Assembly (NCBI GenBank): GCA_964586775.1 | Contig: CAZPJD010000101.1 | Coordinates: forward strand, 1-10,134 | Reading direction: 5' to 3' | From: JADLEX01 sp964586775 | GTDB taxonomy: Bacteria; Lernaellota; Lernaellaia; JACKCT01 | DNA: 10,134 nt | Shown here: positions 1 through 5,821 of the stretch, piece after piece | Layout: each line of letters opens with the position of its first letter | Numbering within the stretch: position 1 is the first letter of the stretch | Translations under genes and position numbers: made by a program | Notes under the pieces: model-generated | The model's database searches: none | What the model was told of the DNA's origin: nothing | Seen by the model: the letters and a program-made list of their open reading frames with translations, nothing else

Positions 1-795
1 GGTCGCGGTCAGCTCCATCGGATTCGCCTGAAGCTGCACATTGGACGCCGTCGTGTAATTCTGGCCCCAGTATTCGAGCGAGAATCCGACGCCGCTCTTC
101 CAGTCGCGCGAAACGCCCGCGCCAAACAGGTAGGCGTTGCCCACGTCCGTGCCGAGAATCGTCTTCTCCGGCCGGACGAGATAGCCGCCGTTACCCGCGA
201 TGTTGATAAACCCCAAGTCTTTTTCGATGGCGAGCTTTCCGCCGAAGTTGGTGGTGCCCTCGCCAAGGAAGTGATCGGGATCGCCCGTGGGGAACGTGCC
301 GAAACCCGCGAGCGCGAGACCGAGCACGCCGTTCTTCTCTTCGTTCAGGATGCCCAGCTTGATCTCGCCCTTGATGTCGCCGAGCGCGGAGATGTTCTCC
401 TGCGCCGTGCCCGCCACGCCCAGATCCTCGATATCGTCGATGGATTTGCCGCGCGCGGCCGCGTGATAGGGCACATCGACGCCGAGGCTGAGCCAGGACC
501 ACGGCGAGAAGGCCAGCGTCAGGTTCACGCTCGACGCTTGTTCGAGCACGCCGGACTTGAACTCCTCGTTGTCCTGATCCTTCAACTCAACCAGGCTGTC
601 GGTGAAGTTGAAATAGAGCCCGAAGCCCCAGCACATGGCGTCGAGCGTCTGCGCGTCCTCGATGGCGAGGAAGTGTCCGTTGAAGATGCTGGGCCGGAAC
701 ATCTGCGCATCGAGCGCTTCGTCCACGGCAAACGCCGCCGTCGGAAGGACGAGCACGGCGAGCAGAAGTGTCCAGATTCTCATATATCGACGCAT
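1..795 (-). CDS. Outer-membrane beta-barrel protein, N-terminal part (OmpA-family-like), 3' end outside window
   Basis: This gene is open from its start to the window edge: 265 residues are seen and the stop lies beyond base 1. The start is the ATG at 795-793, preceded by GAAGGGGG at a good distance; an in-frame ATG 12 bases further in is less well placed. Residues 1-23 form a Sec signal peptide (two Arg, a Leu/Val-rich core, ending AFA), so the mature protein begins VDEALD. The rest alternates short hydrophobic/aromatic strands with Gly/Asn/Asp turns, as in outer-membrane barrels. The FRPSIFNGHFLAIEDA segment near residues 33-48 resembles the N-terminal barrel of OmpA-family proteins in myxobacteria and relatives, in which a C-terminal peptidoglycan-binding OmpA domain usually follows. 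That domain would be outside the window, so the family call is tentative. The protein probably sits in the outer membrane; its substrate cannot be read from the sequence. Confidence 0.75.
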   Translation of the reverse strand, partial: MRRYMRIWTLLLAVLVLPTAAFAVDEALDAQMFRPSIFNGHFLAIEDAQTLDAMCWGFGLYFNFTDSLVELKDQDNEEFKSGVLEQASSVNLTLAFSPWSWLSLGVDVPYHAAARGKSIDDIEDLGVAGTAQENISALGDIKGEIKLGILNEEKNGVLGLALAGFGTFPTGDPDHFLGEGTTNFGGKLAIEKDLGFINIAGNGGYLVRPEKTILGTDVGNAYLFGAGVSRDWKSGVGFSLEYWGQNYTTASNVQLQANPMELTAT

Positions 796-846
796 CGAAG
801 CCCCCTTCGTGGGAAGACGTGAATCGTTTCAGGGACCCACTCCCCA

Positions 847-897
847 CCGCCGAAGCGGCGGGTCCGTTCACCGGATGAAACGGGACGGCCCTGTTTC
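847..897 (-). terminator. Two GC-rich hairpins after the secreted-protein gene; possible terminator
   Basis: The 126-base gap between two minus-strand genes holds two hairpins. One at 877-897 pairs GAAAC with GTTTC and GGG with CCC around an ACGG loop. One at 847-861 has a perfect 6-bp stem, CCGCCG/CGGCGG, with a 3-base loop. They start 25 bases past the stop of the upstream gene (922-2316). Neither is followed by a clear U tract on the minus strand, so intrinsic termination is uncertain. They may only separate the two genes or act as mRNA 3'-end structure. Confidence 0.3.
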
Positions 898-921
898 GCG
901 GCCGATCCCCTCTCCTTCATT

Positions 922-2316
922 TCAATCGCAACCGAAATCGAACGAACCACCGCCCAGACCGTCTTCCTCCGGAGGCGTGACGGTCGAACCGGCGTCGCTA
1001 TCGTCGTCGACATCCACGTCGTCATCCTGCGAATCGTCGTCGGTGTCGTCGTCCGCCGGAGGCTGCGTCGTGGTGGTGGTCGAAGGCGTCGTCGTGGTCG
1101 TCGTGGTGGTTGTCGTCGGCGGCATCGTCGTTGTCGTCGTGGTGGTCGTTGTCGTCGTGGTCGTGGTCGTCGCTTCGACGCAATACTCGGCCTCGCCGCG
1201 GATCATCGCGTTGCCGTCGATCTGGGACTGGTCATAGGACGACCAATACCACGGTCCATCCGGACTGCCTTTCCAGGAGTTTCCAGAATCGGACTCGTCG
1301 ACGCCGAGGTACTGGTTACCTGCGCCTTGCGGAGCGAGAACACCGAGGCACCACGCGCCGGTCGTCAGCGGCGCTTCGAGATCGGTTTCGTCCGAGACGT
1401 CCTCGATGGTCCATGCCCCCGAAGTTCCGGGGCTCGGAGTGAACGAATCGCCGACCCAAACCGGATAGGGTTCTGGACCGTCCGCGATGGTACCGCGGAA
1501 CACCGCGAACTGAACCGGCGATGTTCCGGCGACCGCGTCGGGCGGGTCGATGAAGAACGCCGAGATCTCCGTCAGATACGAAGGATAGGTGGAGGGCTCG
1601 ATGCAGGTCACGTCCATGCTGTCGTAGCCGGACAGAAAGGTCCAGGAATCCCAATCGCCGTCGTCAACGATGAGCGCTTCGGTCGTCGTACCGGGGCACT
1701 CGCCCTCGACAAGGATGTTGTCAATGGCGCACCACCCGTACTGGACATCCTGCTCGAGCTCCAGCGCGGTGAAATTCCAGCGCAGCGCGAAGGCGTCGTT
1801 GCCGTCTGCGAGCGTCGAAATATCGGACGGGTACGATGCATCGTTGCCCCAGGTGGTGTCGACCGGATCGTAACCGGCTACCGGCGTCCAAGTGGTGCCA
1901 TCGTAGATTTCGACCGAGGTGTCCGGGTCGAGGATCGCGGCGACACCCGGCACCGCGCGGACGCAGTCGGCGTCGAACGTGATCGTCACGTCGGTGAAGA
2001 GCGAGAGGTCGATCTCGTTGCTGATGAGGTCGGTATCCACCTCGGGGTAGTATCGCGGCAAGCAGACGTTGTCCGCCGAGGCGAAGGGATCGGAGATCAG
2101 GTCCCAGTCCTCACCGTTCGATTCCCACAGGCAATAGTTGTCGGTAATCCACATCGGATTTTCCCCGATGTTGTCAACGACTTCCCACCCGACCGGCAGC
2201 GTGCCGTTGTAGGTGGTCGAGAAGTCCTCCCACAGGATCACGCGAGCCTGTGCGGTGGAGGCAAACGCGAGTAGACCGAGCAATACGAGCAGCGCCATCC
2301 CTCTTCGATTCGGCAT
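922..2316 (-). CDS. Secreted modular protein: choice-of-anchor-J-like domain, second beta-rich domain, poly-Thr stalk, Asp-rich tail
   Basis: The product is 464 residues. The ATG at 2316 is preceded by AGGAG seven bases upstream. Residues 1-24 form a clear signal peptide ending AQA. Residues ~25-210 begin VILWEDFS...LPVGWEVVDN and end near WCAIDNILVEG, a pattern of the cleaved-adhesin/choice-of-anchor J jelly-roll domains found in secreted adhesins and hydrolases. Residues ~212-380 form a second Trp-, Gly- and Asp-rich beta domain that I do not recognise; it ends in a GNAMIRGEAEY strand. Residues 383-417 are 15 Thr, MPP, 10 Thr, PS, 5 Thr: a mucin-like stalk that could be O-glycosylated. Residues 422-441 are mostly Asp and may bind calcium. 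The end is GGGSFDFGCD. No catalytic motif is visible. A cell-surface binding or matrix role is the best guess; the exact function is unknown. The stop lies 126 bases from the start of the next minus-strand gene. Confidence 0.8.
   Translation of the reverse strand: MPNRRGMALLVLLGLLAFASTAQARVILWEDFSTTYNGTLPVGWEVVDNIGENPMWITDNYCLWESNGEDWDLISDPFASADNVCLPRYYPEVDTDLISNEIDLSLFTDVTITFDADCVRAVPGVAAILDPDTSVEIYDGTTWTPVAGYDPVDTTWGNDASYPSDISTLADGNDAFALRWNFTALELEQDVQYGWCAIDNILVEGECPGTTTEALIVDDGDWDSWTFLSGYDSMDVTCIEPSTYPSYLTEISAFFIDPPDAVAGTSPVQFAVFRGTIADGPEPYPVWVGDSFTPSPGTSGAWTIEDVSDETDLEAPLTTGAWCLGVLAPQGAGNQYLGVDESDSGNSWKGSPDGPWYWSSYDQSQIDGNAMIRGEAEYCVEATTTTTTTTTTTTTTTMPPTTTTTTTTTTPSTTTTTQPPADDDTDDDSQDDDVDVDDDSDAGSTVTPPEEDGLGGGSFDFGCD
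1066..1170 (-). repeat. Threonine-codon tract (ACN)n inside the secreted-protein gene
   Basis: Read on the minus strand, this stretch is 15, 10 and 5 Thr codons broken by Met-Pro-Pro and Pro-Ser. The codons are a mix of ACG, ACC and ACA, not one repeated triplet. In the 15-codon run the quartet ACG ACG ACA ACG occurs twice, which suggests growth by internal duplication. The plus strand reads through it as poly-Val in one frame; that is a shadow. Confidence 0.85.
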
Positions 2317-2491
2317 GTTTCGTCTCCTGTAACCGGGCCCGTTTCAAGCCGGATGACCAGATGAACCCAAGCGGTGAGCCGCGCCGCCCAGGTTGAAATC
2401 CCCTACGCGATTTCAGCGTTACACCGCCGGTTCATCGCGCTACGTCGCGAATTCGCACCTGTCTCCCGTCGCGTCGTTTCGAGGCGACTAG
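2317..2491. other. Intergenic region with three small hairpins
   Basis: I see no gene here. Three inverted repeats stand out. At 2392-2417, TGAAATC pairs with GATTTCA around an 8-base loop, extended by G-C and a G-U pair. At 2435-2450, TCGCG pairs with CGCGA. At 2468-2488, GTCGC-G-TCG pairs with CGA-G-GCGAC around a TTT loop. The region lies upstream of the minus-strand secreted-protein gene and probably contains its promoter, but I could not pick convincing -10/-35 boxes. The third hairpin directly precedes the candidate structured RNA at 2492. Confidence 0.4.
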
Positions 2492-2651
2492 AAACCCACA
2501 AAATCGGATGGTTTTTCTTTACAGCACTCGCGTGAGGGTGTCAATGGAAATTCCCCGTCAACGTGCGGCATCGACACACAACCTTTTGAAATCACTTGGA
2601 ATTTCTCTTTTCTGGCGCGGGCGGTGCTCGACGACCGCAGTCTGTGGGTTT
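2492..2651 (+). ncRNA. Candidate ~160-nt rod-like structured RNA (6S-like shape)
   Basis: A nested series of complementary blocks spans this stretch. The outermost is AAACCCACA (2492-2500) with TGTGGGTTT (2643-2651). Inside it are GGT (2510-2512) with ACC (2634-2636), AGCAC (2523-2527) with GTGCT (2624-2628), CGCG (2529-2532) with CGCG (2616-2619), and GAAATTCC (2547-2554) with GGAATTTC (2598-2605). Between the last two blocks is a mostly unpaired zone on both sides, like the central bubble of 6S RNA. Extra G-U pairs (2528-2623, 2533-2615, 2537-2611) fit transcription of the plus strand. Reading frames across it look non-coding. I could not match a known 6S sequence and found no clear promoter. 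It could instead be part of a long ribBA leader, or a chance fold. Confidence 0.35.
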
Positions 2652-2694
2652 AACGCACCGCGGTTCGCTTCCGCGCACCCCGTGCTGAAATTTC

Positions 2695-2713
2695 TATTAT
2701 GATACAAATCATA
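2695..2713 (+). promoter_or_regulatory. AT-rich inverted repeat; possible ribBA -10 region/operator
   Basis: TATGAT (2698-2703) and ATCATA (2708-2713) form perfect 6-base arms around ACAA. TATTAT (2695-2700) and TATGAT both resemble a sigma-70 -10 box, but no good -35 box lies at the right distance. This is the most AT-rich spot upstream of ribBA, about 210 bases before its start codon, so it could hold both promoter and operator. The ATGAT/ATCAT arms recall Fur-type half-sites, though the spacer is longer than in the consensus. Confidence 0.3.
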
Positions 2714-2920
2714 TCACCGCGGTTTCCCCATTGCGGGACGGCGGTTCTCAGTCCCGGCGCGCGATTTTTCGCAATTTGCTATCCGTTTCTCGCCGGCGTA
2801 TTTGGGAGCGCTTTGCCCTCTCCATGGCGCAATTCGGCGTTTTGCCTTGCTTTCCGGAGGGCCTCGGTGGTAAATAGGGCCCCGTCGGCCGCCGCCGGAC
2901 CTTGGAAAGGACCCGTTGAA
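2714..2920 (+). promoter_or_regulatory. Untranslated leader of ribBA with possible SD-masking structure
   Basis: About 207 bases precede the chosen ribBA start. The frame happens to stay open upstream to 2699, but those 74 residues do not look like any RibBA N-terminus. Hairpins are CGGGAC/GTCCCG (2734-2739/2751-2756), GCGA/TCGC (2761-2764/2769-2772), GGGCC/GGCCC (2859-2863/2878-2882) and CGGC/GCCG (2886-2889/2894-2897). CTTTCCGG (2850-2857) can pair with TTGGAAAG (2902-2909), which covers the Shine-Dalgarno region of ribBA. This would enclose the last two hairpins. An FMN riboswitch is the usual element at this place, but its conserved blocks are not recognisable here. Confidence 0.4.
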
Positions 2921-4126
2921 ATGCCGCTTTGCACGATCCCCGAAGCTCTGGACGCCCTTCGCCAGGGCCGGATGATCATCCTCGTCGATGACGAGGACCG
3001 GGAGAACGAGGGGGATCTGTGCATCGCCGCCGAGAAGGTCACCCCCGAAGCCATCAATTTCATGACGAAAATCGGGCGGGGTCTCGTCTGTCTTGCGATC
3101 ACAGAGGACCGTGCGGACGAGCTTCAGCTCACGCCGATGGTCACCTCGAACTCCAGCCGGTTCGGCACCAACTTTACCGTCAGCATCGAGGCCCGCACCG
3201 GCGTGACGACCGGAATCTCGGCGCATGACCGCGCGCGCACCATCGCTGTCGCGGTCGCCGACGAAACGCGCCCGCACGACCTCGTCCGCCCCGGCCACAT
3301 CTTTCCGCTGCGAGCCAAGCGCGGCGGCGTGATCGTACGCGCCGGGCAGACCGAGGGGTCCGTCGATCTCGCGCGCCTCGCCGGGCTGCGGCCCGCGGGC
3401 GTCATCTGCGAGGTCATGAACGACGACGGCACCATGGCGCGTATGCCGGATCTCGAGATTCTCGCGAAAGAACACGACCTGCCGATCGCCTGCATTCAAG
3501 ACCTCATCCACTACCGCATGGAACGCGAGATCCTGGTTCGCCGTGTGGCCGAGGCGAACCTGCCGACGGAATTCGGCACCTTCAAGTCGATCGTGTTTCA
3601 AAGCGACGTGGACGGCCTGGAGCACGTCGCCCTCGTCAAGGGCGAGATCGGCGATGGCCATGAGCCGATCCTCGTGCGCGTGCATTCGAGCTGTCTGACC
3701 GGCGACGTTTTTTCGAGCCGCCGATGCGACTGCGGCCCGCAGCTCCACGCCGCGATGGAGCGCATCGACCGCGAAGGCCGGGGCGTGCTGCTCTACATGA
3801 ATCAGGAAGGCCGCGGCATCGGCCTCACCGCCAAGATCAAAGCCTACGCGCTGCAGGAGCAGGGCTTCGACACGGTCGAGGCCAACGAGCGCCTGGGCTA
3901 CGCGCCCGACCTGCGCGACTACGGCGTGGGCGCGCAGATCCTGTCGTCGATCGGGGTGCGTCGCATGAAGCTGATGACGAACAATCCGCGCAAGATCGTC
4001 GGATTGCAGGGCTACGCGATCGAGGTGGTCGAGCGGGTTCCGATCGAAGTGGAGCCCACCGAATCGAACCGCGAGTATCTGACCGTCAAAGCGCAGAAGA
4101 TGGGTCACATCCTGCACAAGGTCTGA
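2921..4126 (+). CDS. ribBA: RibBA: 3,4-dihydroxy-2-butanone-4-phosphate synthase / GTP cyclohydrolase II
   Basis: This bifunctional cytosolic enzyme supplies both riboflavin precursors: the C4 unit from ribulose 5-phosphate (RibB half) and the pyrimidine from GTP (RibA half). The start is the ATG at 2921, with AAAGGA nine bases upstream; this gives 401 residues, the usual RibBA length. The RibB half (about 1-200) has DDEDRENEGD at 23-32, GVTTGISAHDR, RPGH with His126, and NDDGTMARMPDL. The GTP cyclohydrolase II half (about 205-401) keeps the zinc cysteines Cys258, Cys269 and Cys271 (HSSCLTGD...RCDCG), NQEGRGIGL and RDYGVGAQIL. One oddity: the usual RGGHTEA motif reads RAGQTEG, so the metal-binding His (E. 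coli RibB His153) is Gln143, with spacing from His126 conserved. The RibB activity may therefore be altered or lineage-specific. It is the first gene of an operon with ribH 43 bases downstream. Confidence 0.96.
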   Translation: MPLCTIPEALDALRQGRMIILVDDEDRENEGDLCIAAEKVTPEAINFMTKIGRGLVCLAITEDRADELQLTPMVTSNSSRFGTNFTVSIEARTGVTTGISAHDRARTIAVAVADETRPHDLVRPGHIFPLRAKRGGVIVRAGQTEGSVDLARLAGLRPAGVICEVMNDDGTMARMPDLEILAKEHDLPIACIQDLIHYRMEREILVRRVAEANLPTEFGTFKSIVFQSDVDGLEHVALVKGEIGDGHEPILVRVHSSCLTGDVFSSRRCDCGPQLHAAMERIDREGRGVLLYMNQEGRGIGLTAKIKAYALQEQGFDTVEANERLGYAPDLRDYGVGAQILSSIGVRRMKLMTNNPRKIVGLQGYAIEVVERVPIEVEPTESNREYLTVKAQKMGHILHKV

Positions 4127-4169
4127 CCCCAAGGGGGCGGGTCGCGTGCGGGCGATGAGGGGGAACGTC

Positions 4170-4634
4170 GTGCCAAAAGTCATCGAAGGCGTGTTGTCGG
4201 CGGCGGGATGCCGTTTTGCGCTGGTCGCGGGACGGTTCAACAGCTTCATCACGACCAAGCTCGTGGACGGGGCGATGGACGCCATCGTGCGCCATGGCGG
4301 ACGCGACGAGGACGTGACGCTGATCTGGGTGCCGGGGGCGTACGAAATCCCCGCGACGCTTGGCCGTGTCGTCGCATCCGGAAAGTACGACGCCGTCATC
4401 ACCCTCGGCGCGGTGATTCGCGGTGGCACGCCGCACTTTGACTACGTGGCGAACGAGGTGAGCAAGGGCGTGGCGTCGATCGCGCTCGGCGCGCCGATCC
4501 CGATTTCCTTCGGCGTTCTCACCTGCGACACCATCGAGCAGGCGATCGAGCGCGCGGGCGCGAAGGCCGGCAACAAGGGCTTCGAGGCCGCAACCGCGGC
4601 GATCGAACTCGTCAACCTCTACAAGTCTCTCTAG
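4170..4634 (+). CDS. ribH: 6,7-dimethyl-8-ribityllumazine synthase (RibH)
   Basis: RibH condenses the RibB product (dihydroxybutanone phosphate) with the ribitylamino-pyrimidine to give lumazine, the penultimate step of riboflavin synthesis; the enzyme often forms pentamers or 60-mer shells. I chose the GTG at 4170 because AGGGGG sits six bases before it and the resulting 154 residues match the family length and N-terminus. Upstream in-frame starts at 4155 (ATG) and 4146 (GTG) would add 5 or 8 residues. Visible motifs are AGRFNSFIT near the N-terminus, WVPGAYEIP, VIRGGTPHFDYV with the catalytic His at residue 89, FGVLTCDTIEQAIERAG and KAGNKGFEAA, all as in E. coli RibH. It follows ribBA by 43 bases and precedes nusB by 16 bases, so all are probably one transcript. 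Confidence 0.96.
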   Translation: MPKVIEGVLSAAGCRFALVAGRFNSFITTKLVDGAMDAIVRHGGRDEDVTLIWVPGAYEIPATLGRVVASGKYDAVITLGAVIRGGTPHFDYVANEVSKGVASIALGAPIPISFGVLTCDTIEQAIERAGAKAGNKGFEAATAAIELVNLYKSL

Positions 4635-4650
4635 GCGAAGCAGCGGTTAT

Positions 4651-5271
4651 ATGGGCAATCGGCACAAATCCCGCGAATTCGCGCTCCAGATCCTCTACGC
4701 GATCGACGTGTCGGGCAACGACCCGACCCTTGTCCGCTCGCTGTTCTGGGAGTCGCTCACCGCGCCCGACGAGGTCCGTGCGTTCGCCGATGAGATTGTC
4801 GGCGGCGTGCTTCGCGATCAGGAAAAAATCGACCGGCTCATCACGCACTTTTCCGAGCACTGGACCATCGACCGCATGACCGCCGTCGATCGCAACATCC
4901 TGCGCATGGCCGTGTGCGAACTCATCGCCATCGTCGGAATTCCGCACAGCGTCACCATCAACGAAGCCGTGGAGATCGGCAAAAAATTCGGTTCGGAGGA
5001 CTCGGGCGCGTTCGTCAACGGAATCCTCGATCACATCGCCAAGGATGCATCCAAGATCGACGTCACCACGCTCGAGGTGCGTCACTCGCCCGCCGCCAAC
5101 GGACCAAAGGCCGAGGACTCCGTGCTACCGCCCGAGCCTGATCCTCTGGAATTAGAGGACGATCAAACCCGTCGCCAGCGCGAGCGTCGCGAGGCCATTG
5201 CCAAAGCCGGCACGCAGAAGAAAATGCGCGTGGGAAGCCTCATCAAGGTTCGCCACGGAGACCGCGCTTGA
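4651..5271 (+). CDS. nusB: Transcription antitermination factor NusB with C-terminal extension
   Basis: NusB binds boxA RNA together with NusE (ribosomal protein S10) and helps RNA polymerase read through rRNA operons. Residues 1 to about 134 form a normal all-helical NusB domain. They start RHKSREFALQILYAID and contain DRNILRMAVCEL (from residue 80), the TINEAVEIGKKFG signature (from 102) and AFVNGILDHIAKD. E. coli NusB ends at about this point (139 residues), but this product has 206. The extra ~70 residues are charged and Pro-rich, with an acidic stretch (DPLELEDDQ) followed by a strongly basic one (RRQRERREAIAKAG and on to the end). The tail is probably disordered and may bind RNA or ribosomes; that is inference. 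The Shine-Dalgarno sequence is weak, so coupling to ribH 16 bases upstream is likely. The stop TGA overlaps the TTG start of the next gene. Confidence 0.95.
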   Translation: MGNRHKSREFALQILYAIDVSGNDPTLVRSLFWESLTAPDEVRAFADEIVGGVLRDQEKIDRLITHFSEHWTIDRMTAVDRNILRMAVCELIAIVGIPHSVTINEAVEIGKKFGSEDSGAFVNGILDHIAKDASKIDVTTLEVRHSPAANGPKAEDSVLPPEPDPLELEDDQTRRQRERREAIAKAGTQKKMRVGSLIKVRHGDRA

Positions 5272-5807
5272 AGATCCGCGCCACGAACACCGAGGTCGTG
5301 CAGGTCGAGGTCGATGCCGTCGTGGTGTCGTTCTTCCACGACGAACGTCCGCTCAAGGGCCACATGGGCCTCGCCGACTGGCGACTTTGCGGCATGCTCT
5401 CGCGATTCATCATCGACGGACGCATCGACGGCGGCCTCGGCGAGAAGATCCTTTTTCCCATGAACCACCGCATGAAGTGCCGCCGCGTGCTGGCGATCGG
5501 CCTCGGGTCGCGAACCGGGTTCGACGACCGGTCGTTTCTGTCGTCGTGCCGCCTGATAGCCGACACCCTCTTTCGGCTTCAGGTCACCGAATTCGCGCTG
5601 AGCCTACCCGGCGCCATTATCGACGGATTCGACGCGGTGGCCGCGGCCGCGAAGCTGTGCGAGGAAATCGGCGACCGCTACCGCGTCGATCGCCAGATGT
5701 TCAAGTCGCTCAATCTGTCGATTCTGGCCGAGGGCGGCACGCTCAAGGACATCAATCCGATCGTCGCGAAATACGAGCACCGATTCAGCGAGGAGCTCGG
5801 CGGGTAG
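5268..5807 (+). CDS. Stand-alone M17 leucyl-aminopeptidase N-terminal domain protein
   Basis: The 179-residue product resembles only the N-terminal, macro-like domain of M17 leucyl aminopeptidases (PepA). It has VEVDAVVVSFFHDERPLKG at about 13-31, then GLADWRLCGMLSRFI, a Gly-rich GGLGEKILFP, and RRVLAIGLGSRTGFD, followed by helical segments. The C-terminal catalytic domain with its metal-binding Asp/Glu/Lys residues is absent, so peptidase activity is not expected. It starts with TTG at 5268, overlapping the nusB stop as TTGA. GGAG lies seven bases upstream, pointing to translational coupling. In E. coli PepA the N-domain takes part in DNA binding and recombination control; whether this protein binds nucleic acid, nucleotides or a partner is unknown. 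It is the last gene of the ribBA-ribH-nusB operon, and its stop is 14 bases from the converging GH92 gene. Confidence 0.8.
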   Translation: MKIRATNTEVVQVEVDAVVVSFFHDERPLKGHMGLADWRLCGMLSRFIIDGRIDGGLGEKILFPMNHRMKCRRVLAIGLGSRTGFDDRSFLSSCRLIADTLFRLQVTEFALSLPGAIIDGFDAVAAAAKLCEEIGDRYRVDRQMFKSLNLSILAEGGTLKDINPIVAKYEHRFSEELGG

Positions 5808-5821
5808 ATCCGGACCGCACT

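Noticed and set aside
635..1237. Plus-strand frame encoding a poly-Val run
   Set aside because: The Val run is the antisense reading of the Thr-codon tract; it has no other support.
1327..2274. Plus-strand open frame opposite the secreted protein
   Set aside because: Shadow of the minus-strand gene, which has a signal peptide, Shine-Dalgarno and structured domains.
2508..2702. 64-codon plus-strand frame upstream of ribBA
   Set aside because: It covers the candidate structured RNA, lacks a ribosome-binding site and shows no recognisable protein features.
2714..2910. Canonical FMN riboswitch before ribBA
   Set aside because: Only short fragments resemble it; the conserved GGGUGAAAUUCC and GCCGACGGU blocks are missing, so it is not called as such.
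2699..2920. N-terminal extension of RibBA from an ATG at 2699
   Set aside because: The added 74 residues do not resemble any RibBA; the ATG at 2921 gives the normal length and N-terminus and has AAAGGA upstream.
2714..4429. Long minus-strand open frame antisense to ribBA and ribH
   Set aside because: It lies opposite two clearly conserved genes, shows no recognisable protein motif and is the usual GC-rich antisense shadow.
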